Source: Desulfobacter hydrogenophilus
GTDB lineage: Bacteria; Desulfobacterota; Desulfobacteria; Desulfobacterales; Desulfobacteraceae
Length of the DNA stretch: 64,000 nt
Assembly: GCF_004319545.1 (NCBI RefSeq)
Contig: NZ_CP036313.1
Coordinates: 2,420,501 to 2,484,500 of the forward strand
Reading direction: 5' to 3'
The notes below the pieces were generated by a model. The model was not told the DNA's origin and ran no database searches. It was given only the letters and a program-made list of their open reading frames with translations. The position numbers and the translations under genes were made by a program. Each line of letters starts with the position of its first letter. Position 1 is the first letter of the stretch. Positions 1-8,502 of this stretch are shown here, piece after piece.

Positions 1-348
1 CAATGTTCTGGCAACGCCTTTGCCATCCTTGGCAGATCAGATACGGTTGTAAAAATTGCCGGTATTCGGGTGGATCTGGATCAGGTCGGGGCGGTTTTGA
101 AGACAATGGACGGTATCAGGGATGCCCTGGTTCTGGCACGGTCCGTTCCCCGGGGCAGGGCCTTTGATATCTGTGCCCTTGTCGAAGGGAACTGCACCCA
201 TGCGGATATTCGACAATTTCTTTCCGGCAGGCTTGAGGCCGTGGCCCATCCCCGGAGGATCAAGGTTGTCGATCACATGCCCATGACCCGTTCCGGGAAG
301 TATGACAGGGCTGCGGTTACAGCCTTGTTTGAAATGGACGAAGGCTGA
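1..348 (+). CDS. AMP-forming acyl-CoA/acyl-ACP ligase, C-terminal part (5' end outside window)
   Basis: The frame is open from base 1, so only the last 115 residues are present. They match the C-terminal lid domain of the ANL (AMP-binding) superfamily: the hinge stretch GRSDTVVKIAGIRV near the start, and PMTRSGKYDR near the end, whose lysine is the usual catalytic lysine of adenylation. Such ligases activate an aryl or fatty acid starter as acyl-AMP and load it on CoA or an acyl carrier protein. It ends 6 bases before the first ketosynthase, so the two are probably co-transcribed and the ligase likely supplies the starter unit of the cluster. The substrate cannot be read from this fragment. 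Confidence 0.85.
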   Translation, partial: QCSGNAFAILGRSDTVVKIAGIRVDLDQVGAVLKTMDGIRDALVLARSVPRGRAFDICALVEGNCTHADIRQFLSGRLEAVAHPRRIKVVDHMPMTRSGKYDRAAVTALFEMDEG

Positions 349-354
349 GGAAAA

Positions 355-1590
355 ATGAATCGCAGAGTTGTGATAACAGGGTATGGCGTCATCTCCCCCA
401 TCGGGGATACGGACGATGAGATCATCCGGCATCTGACCCAGGGTATTTCCGGGGTTAAAGAACTTGAAGATGACGGTTTTTTGTCCGGGTTTATTCGGTC
501 CGGTGTCTATGGCAGGATTGATTATCCCAAGACATACCCCTTTGAACGAAATCATCGAAAAACCATGGGGCCGGTGGCTTTTGTTGCCTGCGAGTCCGCC
601 CGGCGGGCCATTGAACAATCCGGCCTGGACAAAGAATTTTTGACCTCGGGACGGGTCGGGGTGGCTTTTGGCTCCATCCATGGCAGCCCCTTGGTCCAGC
701 GCGAGATCATGAGAGCCTATTTTAAGGGCGGCAAAGACGGCGGTCCGGGCATCAATGCCGCCGATTTTTTAAAATCCATGGCCCACACCACGGCCGTTAA
801 TATCACAAAGATGTTCGGCATATGCGGCCGGGTCATCAGTCCGTGTACGGCATGCACCACCAGCAGCCAGTCCATTGGTTTCGGATACGAAACCATCCGG
901 TTCGGCATGCAGGATGCCATGGTATGCGGCGGTGCCGACGAGTACGACACCTCAACCGTGGCCGTATTTGACAATCTTCGGGCCTGCTCCGTCCGGTTTA
1001 ATGACACCCCGCATCTTACCCCGCGCCCCTTTGACAGCCGGCGGGACGGTCTGGTGGTGGGCGAAGGCGCCGGTGCCCTTGTGCTGGAGTCCCTGGAACA
1101 TGCCAAACATCGTGGTGCAAATATTCTGGGCGAGGTTGTGGGATTTGCCTCCAATAATAACGGCGGGGACATGATTCTGCCCAACCTGGCGGGAATTACC
1201 CAGACCTTGTCCCTGGCCCTGGCCGATGCGGGAATCGCCAGCCAGGATGTCGATTTCATCAGCGCCCATGCCACAGCCACCCGCCAGGGAGACACCATTG
1301 AGGCAAAAGCCATCTATGATGTGTATGGCGATAAGCCCCGGGTGACGGCCCTGAAAAGCTACATGGGCCATACCATTGCCGCTTGCGGCGCCATTGAGAC
1401 CATCATCACTCTGATGATGATGAAGCACGGGTTTATCCCGGCCACCCTTAACCTTGATACCGTGGATGAATCCTGTGCCATGATCAATCATACAAGGCAG
1501 TTGCTGGATGAGAAGATCAACACGGCATCGGTCCAAAATTTTGCCTTTGGCGGGGTGAATACCGCTCTTGTATTAAAGAAATTTAATTGA
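355..1590 (+). CDS. beta-ketoacyl-ACP synthase, FabF type (KS-A)
   Basis: This 411-aa condensing enzyme has the complete Cys-His-His triad of KAS II enzymes. Cys167 lies in TACTTSSQS, the first His in SAHATATRQGD and the second in YMGHTIAACGAIE. The enzyme performs decarboxylative Claisen condensation on ACP-bound chains. It lacks the cysteine replacement expected of a chain-length factor. Its closest relative in the window is the KS at 14984-16231; both have Cys at residue 167 and share long identical stretches, so they are probably duplicates. The stop TGA overlaps the ATG of the downstream acyltransferase, which indicates translational coupling. Confidence 0.93.
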   Translation: MNRRVVITGYGVISPIGDTDDEIIRHLTQGISGVKELEDDGFLSGFIRSGVYGRIDYPKTYPFERNHRKTMGPVAFVACESARRAIEQSGLDKEFLTSGRVGVAFGSIHGSPLVQREIMRAYFKGGKDGGPGINAADFLKSMAHTTAVNITKMFGICGRVISPCTACTTSSQSIGFGYETIRFGMQDAMVCGGADEYDTSTVAVFDNLRACSVRFNDTPHLTPRPFDSRRDGLVVGEGAGALVLESLEHAKHRGANILGEVVGFASNNNGGDMILPNLAGITQTLSLALADAGIASQDVDFISAHATATRQGDTIEAKAIYDVYGDKPRVTALKSYMGHTIAACGAIETIITLMMMKHGFIPATLNLDTVDESCAMINHTRQLLDEKINTASVQNFAFGGVNTALVLKKFN

Positions 1591-2432
1591 TGGAAACACA
1601 ATTTTCAAACGCCGGGAACGAAACAAAACCCAAGGGGTTCGCTTTTCTCTCTTTTCTCCGGGATCTGGTCATTACACTGCTGCTCTGGGGCTATTTTATT
1701 TTTGGATTTATTCTGTTTTTTTCCCCGTTTTACCTGATCGCCTTTGTTTGTGCGCCCATACGCGAAGCGGCCATCCAATGTCTTAATTCTTTGTTTTACA
1801 ACGGGTTTTTTATCCTGGTTCGTTTGCTGATGCCGGGCGTTGGCCTGCACATTGATCCCAAAGTCAAAGGCCTTGAAAACTGCATCATTGTCTGCAACCA
1901 TGTCTCCTATCTGGATCCTTTGATGATGATCGCGTTGTTCCGGCGCCATAAAACCATTGTGAAAGCCACCTTTTTCAAGGTACCGGTGTTCGGCTGGGTG
2001 TTAAGGGCGGCAGGCTATATTCCGTCCATGCCCAAGGGGCGGATGGCCGGCCTGATGGTAAAACAGATCAAGACCCTTGCATCCTTTCTTGAAACGGGCG
2101 GTGTCCTTTTTGTGTTTCCCGAAGGTACCCGGAACCGCAATGCCGGAAAGGGTGTTCTGGCATTGCACAGTGGTGTGTTTAAGATTGCAAGGCTTTGCAG
2201 ATCCCCCATAAATGTACTGGTGATTCGTAATACCGACAAATTGTTTACACCCGGCCGGTTTTTATTTCATACCGATTTTTCCGGCACCATCAGCGTTGAA
2301 CTTGCCGGTACGATCCAGCCGGATTATGATAAAGAAAACGTGTCTACGGCAGGGCTCATGGAACAGGCCGGAACAATTTTAAACAAAAAACAAAGGATAT
2401 CTCCTTGGGCGCATCAAACAGACAGGCCGTAA
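1590..2432 (+). CDS. PlsC-type 1-acyl-glycerol-3-phosphate acyltransferase family protein
   Basis: This 280-aa LPLAT-family membrane enzyme has one hydrophobic N-terminal region (about residues 18-60), then the catalytic HX4D motif in NHVSYLDP and the glycerophosphate-binding motif FPEGTRNR. The ATG at 1590 overlaps the stop of the preceding KS as TGATG; a TTG at 1587 is a less likely start. The family moves acyl chains from ACP or CoA onto a lysophospholipid or similar acceptor. In this cluster it may attach the finished polyene or fatty chain to a lipid anchor rather than make bulk phospholipid. That role is inferred from context. The 3' end overlaps the next KS by 28 bases. Confidence 0.88.
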   Translation: METQFSNAGNETKPKGFAFLSFLRDLVITLLLWGYFIFGFILFFSPFYLIAFVCAPIREAAIQCLNSLFYNGFFILVRLLMPGVGLHIDPKVKGLENCIIVCNHVSYLDPLMMIALFRRHKTIVKATFFKVPVFGWVLRAAGYIPSMPKGRMAGLMVKQIKTLASFLETGGVLFVFPEGTRNRNAGKGVLALHSGVFKIARLCRSPINVLVIRNTDKLFTPGRFLFHTDFSGTISVELAGTIQPDYDKENVSTAGLMEQAGTILNKKQRISPWAHQTDRP

Positions 2433-3655
2433 TTCTGGGGTATGACGCGGTTTCTGCCCTGGGAACCCGGTTTCCTGATGCCTGGGAAAAGGCGCTGAGA
2501 GGAGACAGCGGTATTGGTCCGCTGACCCGGTTTCCCATGGATGATAACTTTCCCGTGCGTATTGCAGGCGAAGTGGAAAGCATTGATGATCTGGACTATC
2601 CCTTTCTTAAACCCCGGGAACAGGCCAAGTGGACCTCGCCTATTTTCAAGCATGCCATGCTGACCACATCCCGGGCCATTGAGCGAAGCGGGATTGAGAT
2701 TACCCCTGACATTGCTCCCAGAATCGCCATTACTTACAGTTCCGCCCTGGGTGGGGTGGATGCCGTATTGGCTGCGGATCGCAGGCTGGTGCGAGAGAAT
2801 CGCTTGCCCAAGCCCTTTACCAACCCCAACGCCTGCATCAACATGGTGGGGGGAAAGGTTTCCATCCTCACCGGTGCCACAGGCCCCATCACCGCCACCA
2901 TTTCAGCCTGTGCCACAGGGGCCACATCCATGATCATCGGCGCCATATTTATTGAACAGGGCCTTTGCGATGTGGTCATCTGCGGTGCCGTGGATTTTGC
3001 CCTGGTGCCTGCCATCATTGCCGGGTTTTCCACCATGAACGGTACTTTTTATCCAAAGCCCGGGGAAAATGTCCCGGCCCGGGCGGCAAGTCGTCCCTTT
3101 TCCAGGAACCGGCGGGGATTCGTGGTCTCCGAAGGGGCCGGGGCTGTGATCCTGGCGGCCCGGGAGTTTGCCCAGACCTGGGGCTTGGCCTATCAGGTGG
3201 CCCTTGCCGGGTGGGGCATGACCTCGGATGCCCACCATGTGGTGGCGCCCCATTTGCCTACGGTAACCCGGTGCATGGAGTTAAGCCTTGGGCATGCCGG
3301 CATTGATCCGCAAGCGGTTTCCAGTGTCAATGCCCATGCCACCGCCACCCAGGTGGGGGATAAGGTGGAGTATGATGCGCTGTCGGCGGTGTTTGGTAAA
3401 AATATTCCGCCGGTGACCGCCAATAAATCCATGATCGGCCACGCCATGGGCGCATCCAGCGCCATTGAGACCATTTTTGCCGTCCAGGGGATGATTGACG
3501 GGCAGATTCCCCCCACCATTAACTATGACCCGGATCCTGACATGGCGTTTGACTGCGTGGCGGACAATGCAAGACGCCTGGACCAGTCGTATGTGTTGAA
3601 AAATGCATTTGGATTTGGCGGATGCAATGCCTGCATTGTACTGCAACATTGTTGA
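2405..3655 (+). CDS. beta-ketoacyl-ACP synthase (KS-B)
   Basis: This 416-aa thiolase-fold condensing enzyme has active-site Cys169 in TISACATGATS and histidines in NAHATATQVGD and MIGHAMGASSAIE. It starts at TTG 2405 inside the end of the acyltransferase gene; the overlap suggests coupled translation. It differs clearly from KS-A, as in the YSSALGGVD loop and the region around AVLAADRR, so it likely has another chain-length or partner preference. In characterised aryl polyene clusters several KS proteins act together, one as elongation KS, one as chain-length partner and one as a priming or secondary KS. Which role applies here cannot be read from motifs, because all catalytic residues are present. 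Confidence 0.92.
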   Translation: MGASNRQAVILGYDAVSALGTRFPDAWEKALRGDSGIGPLTRFPMDDNFPVRIAGEVESIDDLDYPFLKPREQAKWTSPIFKHAMLTTSRAIERSGIEITPDIAPRIAITYSSALGGVDAVLAADRRLVRENRLPKPFTNPNACINMVGGKVSILTGATGPITATISACATGATSMIIGAIFIEQGLCDVVICGAVDFALVPAIIAGFSTMNGTFYPKPGENVPARAASRPFSRNRRGFVVSEGAGAVILAAREFAQTWGLAYQVALAGWGMTSDAHHVVAPHLPTVTRCMELSLGHAGIDPQAVSSVNAHATATQVGDKVEYDALSAVFGKNIPPVTANKSMIGHAMGASSAIETIFAVQGMIDGQIPPTINYDPDPDMAFDCVADNARRLDQSYVLKNAFGFGGCNACIVLQHC

Positions 3656-3673
3656 AACAATTGAGATAAGATC

Positions 3674-4939
3674 ATGAAAGCACCAATGAACAGGCGGGTT
3701 TTTGTTTTGGGGTACGGGGCGGCCACTCCGTTGGGGGCCACATTTGACCGGACCTTTGAAAATGCCGTGGCCGGCAAATCAGGCTTCAGAAAGATCACCC
3801 GGTGTGAGGTGAAATGCTTAAGCAATGTGGTGGGAGAGATCCCGAACTGGGATCCCGTGGCAAGCGGGATGTTTGAAAAAAAAGAGGCCCATAACTGGAA
3901 TGCGGCGTTTGTGCTGTTGACCGTGGCTGTGTGCCGGGAGGCCTTGGCCAATGCAGGCATTGTCATGGAACCCGGTCTCGGTCGGCGGACCGCCTGCCTG
4001 ATCGGCTCGGCGTTGAACGGTATGGATGCTTTCAGGATTGCTTCGGAGAAATATGCCAATGCAGGCCCTTTACGGGTCAGTCCATATCTTTTGCCCAACC
4101 TGTGCGGCAACATGCCGGCCAGCAAGGCCGGTATTGACCTGGGATTTACGGGTCCTTTGTTTTCCCCCCAGGGGGCGTGTGCGTCGGGCAATCATGCCAT
4201 CGGCATGGGGGCCAGGATGATCCGGGACGGTGATGCGGATGTTGTGCTGGCCGGCGGTGTGGATACGCCCCTGGTGCCGGAGATTGTCCAGGGGTTTGCC
4301 AATATGGGGGCCACCATAAAAATCACTCCCGAAGACCGGGCCTATGCGGATCCGGGTCAGGCCAGCCGCCCGTTCAGTTGCGACCGCAAGGGCATGGTAC
4401 TCTCCGAAGGGTGTGGCGTGGTTGTGCTGGCCGCAGAAGAGGTGGCAAAGGCCCATGGTCTTAAACCCCGGGCCGAAGTGGCCGGTGTGGGATGGACTTC
4501 GGATGCTTTGCATTTTACCAGCCCCAATCTTGAGACCATTGTCCGGGCCATGCACCAGGCCATTGATGATGCGCAAATTGACCCCCGGGATATCCAGTAC
4601 ATTAATGCCCACGGCACCTCCACCTTCAAGGGAGACCTGTCAGAGGCCGACTGTTTAAGGCAGGTGTTCGGCCACCATTTAGGACAGATTCCCGTCTCAT
4701 CCAACAAATCCCAGATCGGCCATACCCTGGGGGCGGCAGCCGCCATTGAGGCCGCATTAAGCATTGAGGCTATGCAAATGGGTATGGTGCTTCCCACCAT
4801 TAACCATTGCCCGGCCCCTGATTTTGACGATCTGGATGTTGTGCCGGATACCTTCAGAGCTCACCCGCACTCGTTTCTTTTGTCCAATGCCTACGGGTTT
4901 GGCGGAACCAACTGCTGTATCGTCTTTAAAGGGGTGTAA
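3674..4939 (+). CDS. beta-ketoacyl-ACP synthase (KS-C)
   Basis: This is the third consecutive ketosynthase, 421 aa, beginning 18 bases after KS-B. The active-site Cys169 lies in PQGACASGNHAIG, and the histidines in NAHGTSTFKGD and IGHTLGAAAAIE. An in-frame ATG at 3686 (MNRRVF) is an alternative start; that N-terminus resembles the start of KS-A. Three catalytically intact KS genes in tandem with a ligase and thioesterase point to a dedicated polyene or unusual fatty-acid assembly line rather than housekeeping fatty acid synthesis. KS-C and KS-B share the general layout but not close sequence, so they are not a recent duplication. Confidence 0.92.
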   Translation: MKAPMNRRVFVLGYGAATPLGATFDRTFENAVAGKSGFRKITRCEVKCLSNVVGEIPNWDPVASGMFEKKEAHNWNAAFVLLTVAVCREALANAGIVMEPGLGRRTACLIGSALNGMDAFRIASEKYANAGPLRVSPYLLPNLCGNMPASKAGIDLGFTGPLFSPQGACASGNHAIGMGARMIRDGDADVVLAGGVDTPLVPEIVQGFANMGATIKITPEDRAYADPGQASRPFSCDRKGMVLSEGCGVVVLAAEEVAKAHGLKPRAEVAGVGWTSDALHFTSPNLETIVRAMHQAIDDAQIDPRDIQYINAHGTSTFKGDLSEADCLRQVFGHHLGQIPVSSNKSQIGHTLGAAAAIEAALSIEAMQMGMVLPTINHCPAPDFDDLDVVPDTFRAHPHSFLLSNAYGFGGTNCCIVFKGV

Positions 4940-4943
4940 GATT

Positions 4944-5441
4944 ATGAAACCAAAACCGTTTAAACCCGAAATTACAGATGAAAAAGCCTCTTATGTAAAG
5001 GATCAAACCACAGGACTCTTCTGGCACAGAACCAGCCATAGAACCCTTTATGCGGACACGGATCGTTCCCAGGTGGTCTACCATGCCAATTATTTAAGAT
5101 TTTTTGAACAAGGCCGGGCCGCTTTGATGCGGGATATTGCCTACGCCTACCGGGAAATTGAAAAAAGTGGGTTTATCTATCCCATCATTGAGACCAAGTT
5201 GAACTATTTTGCGCCTTTGTTTTATGATGACCTTATGTGGATTCATACCCGGCCCGCCGCCCTGGAACGGGTTAAGCTTCAGTTTGATTATGTGATTACG
5301 AGCCATACCTATGACCAGATAATCTGCAAGGGCTATACCCGCCATTGTGCCACCAATGCCCAGGGTATCCCCGTTGGCGTGGATGAGAAAACCGTCCGGG
5401 TCTGGACACAGTTTCCCGGTAAAAAAGAGGCAGAACAGTAA
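4944..5441 (+). CDS. hotdog-fold acyl-CoA/acyl-ACP thioesterase (4HBT/YbgC type)
   Basis: This 165-aa protein starts at ATG 4944, four bases after the KS-C stop. The frame is open further upstream inside KS-C, but that part has no family similarity. The hotdog signature YADTDRSQVVYHANYL contains the acidic residue (Asp of the DTD triplet) used for thioester hydrolysis in the 4-hydroxybenzoyl-CoA thioesterase/YbgC family, followed by the helix FFEQGRAALMRDI. Aryl polyene clusters carry such a thioesterase, which is thought to release or edit ACP-bound chains. The gene closes the first tight run of six genes. Confidence 0.9.
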   Translation: MKPKPFKPEITDEKASYVKDQTTGLFWHRTSHRTLYADTDRSQVVYHANYLRFFEQGRAALMRDIAYAYREIEKSGFIYPIIETKLNYFAPLFYDDLMWIHTRPAALERVKLQFDYVITSHTYDQIICKGYTRHCATNAQGIPVGVDEKTVRVWTQFPGKKEAEQ

Positions 5442-5464
5442 AATACAATGGTTCGACAGTGTTA

Positions 5465-5600
5465 AGGAACGGGTCTTAAATAACTTGCCCATTTTGCTAT
5501 ATCCGGGAGCGCGGGCGTCTCGCCTGCATGTCCTAAAGTATTGTAAAAATGCGGGCGGGACGCCCGCGCTCCCAGGTTGAATTATTGGGGACGCATTCCT
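5465..5600. repeat. MITE-like dispersed palindromic repeat, copy R1
   Basis: The left end AGGAACGGGTCTTAAATAAC is related to the inverted right end, read on the other strand as AGGAATGCGTC. The centre forms a strong GC-rich hairpin between about 5505 and 5577 (GGGAGCGCGGGCG against CGCCCGCGCTCCC). The left end is preceded by TTA and the right end followed by AA. A second copy with the same layout is at 54071-54166. The hairpin may also act as a transcription terminator between the converging genes that flank it. Confidence 0.7.
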
Positions 5601-5952
5601 AAGTCCCGAACTTTTGCATCAGGGATTCCATGGAGACCCTTGTCAGCCAGCGAAGGAAAATCATGGAATATTCGGCCCCGGAAAGGACCATGCCGGCCAT
5701 GAACACCAGGTGGGAAAGACCATAAAATCCAGGACCGCCGATGACGGTGAACCAGGGATTGCCCGTTTTAAGGGAGATAATGCCCATCAGACCCACCATG
5801 GGCCATCCTAAAACATAACTGAAGGCAATGGCAAACACACCGGCCAGTACCCTGAAGGACGGCTTTTCACGAAAAGCACTTAAATCGGCTTTGTCTTCAA
5901 TGGCAGTGCGGACAAACGGAGTTTGACAAATTTTATTGAGCAGGGTTACCAT
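5599..5952 (-). CDS. small membrane protein of unknown function
   Basis: I do not recognise the family. The 117-aa product from ATG 5952 begins MVTLLNKICQTPFVRTA and has hydrophobic stretches at about residues 30-60 (VLAGVFAIAFSYVLGW, then a second segment after a short loop) and 75-100 (FYGLSHLVFMAGMVLSGAEY), so two or three membrane spans are likely. It is transcribed against the surrounding plus-strand cluster. Longer upstream starts (to 6057) would run into the ribosome binding site of the divergent glycosyltransferase and are less likely. Its TAG stop is formed by the end of repeat R1. Confidence 0.6.
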   Translation of the reverse strand: MVTLLNKICQTPFVRTAIEDKADLSAFREKPSFRVLAGVFAIAFSYVLGWPMVGLMGIISLKTGNPWFTVIGGPGFYGLSHLVFMAGMVLSGAEYSMIFLRWLTRVSMESLMQKFGT

Positions 5953-6035
5953 CGTTGATGTATACCGGATAATGGGGGGCACAGTAAAATTAATTTTTAC
6001 TTTGATCCAATTATCCCAAACCAAGGAGGATATAC

Positions 6036-6767
6036 GTGGGGGCAGAAGCCAAGCCAAATGAGTGCGGAAAAAATTCAGGGCATCGCTTTGCCGTGGTGAT
6101 CCCTGTGTATAACCACGGTATTACGGTCAAGGCTGTGGTGCTTGGGGCGGTGAAGCTTGGATTTCCGGTCATTGTTGTGGATGACGGCTCCACGGATATC
6201 ACCCCCCAACGTCTTCAAGGAATCCCGGGTATCCGGGTGATGACCCATGAACAGAACCTTGGTAAGGGTGCTGCCCTGATGACCGGATTCAGGGTCGCAG
6301 CTGAAATGGCTGATTTTGCCATCACCATGGATGCTGACGGCCAGCATTTTCCCACGGATGCCCTTGCCATGATTGCTGCTGTCCCCAAAGGGAAAAAAGC
6401 ATTGGTAATTGGGTATCGAAAACAGATGGAAAATGCGTCTGTCCCATGGACCAGCCGCATGGGCCGACGGTTTTCAAACCTGTGGATCACGGCATCGGGC
6501 GGGCCCGGCATCCGGGATTCCCAGAGTGGATTTCGCATCTACCCGCTGCCCGAAACCCTGAACCTGAGAACCCGGGCCAGGCGGTATCAATTTGAGGTGG
6601 AGGTGCTTGTTAAAGCCCACAGGAATAAACTTGCCGTCATTGAGGTGCCCATCCGTGTTGCGTATCCGGTGGACAGGGTTTCCCATTTTCATCCCTTTAT
6701 TGATTTTTTACGCAACAGCGCCACATTCAGCCGCTTGATCTTCCGGCGTATCGTTGGTCTGGTTTAA
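6036..6767 (+). CDS. family 2 glycosyltransferase (dolichyl-phosphate mannose synthase-like)
   Basis: This 243-aa GT-A fold enzyme starts at GTG 6036 behind a strong AAGGAGG site. Motifs in order are VVIPVYNHG (N-terminal strand), VVDDGSTD, and the metal-binding MDADGQHFP. The tail lacks long transmembrane helices, so it is probably a peripheral membrane enzyme acting on a lipid-linked acceptor. Twelve bases later comes an LpxL-type acyltransferase. In many aryl polyene clusters these two activities are fused in one protein; here they are separate genes, which supports a shared role in decorating the lipid product. The sugar donor is unknown. Confidence 0.88.
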   Translation: MGAEAKPNECGKNSGHRFAVVIPVYNHGITVKAVVLGAVKLGFPVIVVDDGSTDITPQRLQGIPGIRVMTHEQNLGKGAALMTGFRVAAEMADFAITMDADGQHFPTDALAMIAAVPKGKKALVIGYRKQMENASVPWTSRMGRRFSNLWITASGGPGIRDSQSGFRIYPLPETLNLRTRARRYQFEVEVLVKAHRNKLAVIEVPIRVAYPVDRVSHFHPFIDFLRNSATFSRLIFRRIVGLV

Positions 6768-6779
6768 AGAGACTTTTTT

Positions 6780-7691
6780 GTGAAGGCATTGACCTATCAA
6801 GTGCTCATTGTACTGTCCCGCTGGTTTGGCCTCTGGATTTTTACTCTGGTCTCCCGGATCATTGCGGCGGGGTATTTTTTCATGTTTCCGCGCCAGGCGG
6901 CAGTGAGCGCCAAGTTTTACAGCTCTCTTTTTCCCGGCAAAGGCCGTCTGTTTCACTGGCAGTGCGCCTGGCGCCAATACCAGAATTTTACCACTGTGTT
7001 CATGGACCGTCTCAGGACCCCTGGGCAGGACAATATCCGTTCCACCTCCGCTGGCTGGCAGGGGTTTGAAGACGCGCTGGATAAGGGGCGCGGCGCCATC
7101 GTCCTCATGTCCCATATGGGCAATTGGGATGTGGCCGCAAGCCTTATGGCAAAAAAGCGAAAGAATCTCAAACTGCTCCTTTATATGGGGGCCAAGGCCA
7201 AAGAACAGATAGAATCGGTCCAGAAACAGGAACTCAATGACAAAGGCATCCGCATTGTCGCGGTTGAACCGTCCGGAGGATCTCCCCTTGACGTTGTGGA
7301 AGGTATTCGCTTTCTGAAATCCGGCGGGGTGGTCTCTTTGACCGGGGATAAACTGTGGCATCCGGACCAACGATCGGTCAGTGTGCCATTTTTAGGCAAA
7401 ACCGCACGGATTCCTGAGTTCCCCCATGTCTTTGCTCTGGTCTCCAAAGCCCCTTTGTTTGTTTTTTTTACCTTTCGCACCGGTCCCGGCACCTATCGGT
7501 TTATGTTGTCCGATCCCATCCGTATCAATTGCCCGTCACGGGCGGAGCGCAATCGTGCCGTTGCCGAATCGGCCCGGGCCTACGCTGGCATGCTGGAGAA
7601 GACCCTGCGTGAACATCCCTATGAATGGTACCATTTTGAACCCTTTCTTGTGGATCATCCCGGGCGGCACCATCATCGCAATCGCATCTAA
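6780..7691 (+). CDS. LpxL/HtrB-like lysophospholipid acyltransferase
   Basis: This 303-aa protein starts at GTG 6780. It has an N-terminal membrane anchor (about residues 8-35) and the HX4D catalytic motif in SHMGNWDVAA, as in late lipid A acyltransferases. The C-terminus, including HPYEWYHFEPF, matches that family. These enzymes move an acyl chain from ACP onto a lipid or sugar acceptor at the inner membrane. Since it directly follows the glycosyltransferase, it likely acylates that glycosylated product or transfers the polyene, rather than standard lipid A. It ends the first arm of the cluster; mobile DNA follows at once. Confidence 0.85.
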   Translation: MKALTYQVLIVLSRWFGLWIFTLVSRIIAAGYFFMFPRQAAVSAKFYSSLFPGKGRLFHWQCAWRQYQNFTTVFMDRLRTPGQDNIRSTSAGWQGFEDALDKGRGAIVLMSHMGNWDVAASLMAKKRKNLKLLLYMGAKAKEQIESVQKQELNDKGIRIVAVEPSGGSPLDVVEGIRFLKSGGVVSLTGDKLWHPDQRSVSVPFLGKTARIPEFPHVFALVSKAPLFVFFTFRTGPGTYRFMLSDPIRINCPSRAERNRAVAESARAYAGMLEKTLREHPYEWYHFEPFLVDHPGRHHHRNRI

Positions 7692-7786
7692 GAATCAAAA
7701 TCCAGAGGTTGAGATTCGGAGTTGCCCTTCATAAACGCGTCGCTTCTCATTGCTTGTAGTAGTCTTGCCCTTTTTGAAATAGTGGA

Positions 7787-8056
7787 TTGAATTTCATTGA
7801 TCGTATTAATAAATGGCGGGAAGTTGGTTATGAAGTTATATTATATTTTTTATATCTGCCCAATGCCGAACTGGCTGTGAGGCGTGTGAAACTCCGGGTT
7901 GCCCAGGGCGGACACAATGTCCCGGAAAATGTTATTAGCAGGAGGTATCGTAGAGGCTGGGACAATTTCCAAAAGCATTATAAACAAATCGTCGATGACT
8001 GGATTATCTTCGATAATTCCGGAGATCAGCCTTTGATCATGGAGGAAAAACGATGA
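7787..8056 (+). pseudogene. zeta-toxin-like ATPase (COG4185 type), C-terminal remnant
   Basis: Only about 89 residues remain. They match the second half of zeta-toxin/AAA proteins: a KWREVGYEVILYFLYLPN strand, AVRRVKLRVAQGGHNVP, then ISRRYRRGWDNF and IFDNSG near the end. The N-terminal P-loop half (normally about 100 residues with GxNGAGKT) is missing and is not visible upstream, so no kinase activity is expected. The first codon of the remaining frame is a TTG without a ribosome binding site. The partner antitoxin-like gene overlaps its stop codon. Confidence 0.7.
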
Positions 8057-8220
8057 GAAATGAATCTAATTCAAAACCGGCACTTGACGCAATGCGCAGG
8101 GCAGCAATCAAAGCAATTGAAAAAGCGGCAGATCTGGACTTGGAAATACCGGAGTGGAGAGATGGAAAAATAGTTTATGTGAATGCAAAGAAAAAACTCA
8201 AAAGGCTTCGTTGTTCTTAA
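8053..8220 (+). CDS. small antitoxin-like protein paired with the zeta-toxin remnant
   Basis: This 55-aa protein (MRNESNSKPALDAMRRA...) starts with an ATG that overlaps the toxin TGA as ATGA, behind GGAGG at 8041-8045. It has an amphipathic helix (LDAMRRAAIKAIEKAA) followed by a WRDGKIVYVNA strand, typical of short proteins encoded beside COG4185 toxins. I infer it is the surviving antitoxin of a toxin-antitoxin pair whose toxin has been truncated. It appears intact, but its retention may be accidental. Confidence 0.55.
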   Translation: MRNESNSKPALDAMRRAAIKAIEKAADLDLEIPEWRDGKIVYVNAKKKLKRLRCS

Positions 8221-8233
8221 TGAAAAAAAGTAA

Positions 8234-8497
8234 AAAACAATATTACGCGCAATAATTACGTATCGTGTCACCAGAATTGAAAATAAAGATCTCCGAAGTA
8301 AACTTAAAAACTACTCCAGCAGCCAAGTCTCAAGAATTTTAAAAAGATTGCATACCCATGGTATGATCAAAAAAGTTGCCCACACTTATAAATACTATTT
8401 GACTCGTTTGGGAAGTCAAGTAATCACTATGGGGATGAAAGTTAAAACCATGGTGATTATTCCTGAATTGGCAAAGGCTTATGAACCGTTTGCATAA
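8234..8497 (+). pseudogene. winged-helix DNA-binding protein, C-terminal remnant
   Basis: An open frame without a proper start encodes ENKDLRSKLKNYSSSQVSRI, then LKRLHTHGMIKKVAHTYKYY and LTRLGSQVIT. This is the C-terminal winged-helix segment of a protein often found next to mobile elements. The N-terminal part is missing and the frame begins right after the stop codon of an unrelated frame. It lies between a broken toxin and a broken transposase, so I read it as a decayed fragment. Confidence 0.5.
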
Positions 8498-8502
8498 TTC
8501 TT

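Noticed and set aside
4764..4943. Longer start for the thioesterase inside KS-C
   Set aside because: The extra 60 residues are the shadow of the KS gene in another frame; the family begins after ATG 4944.
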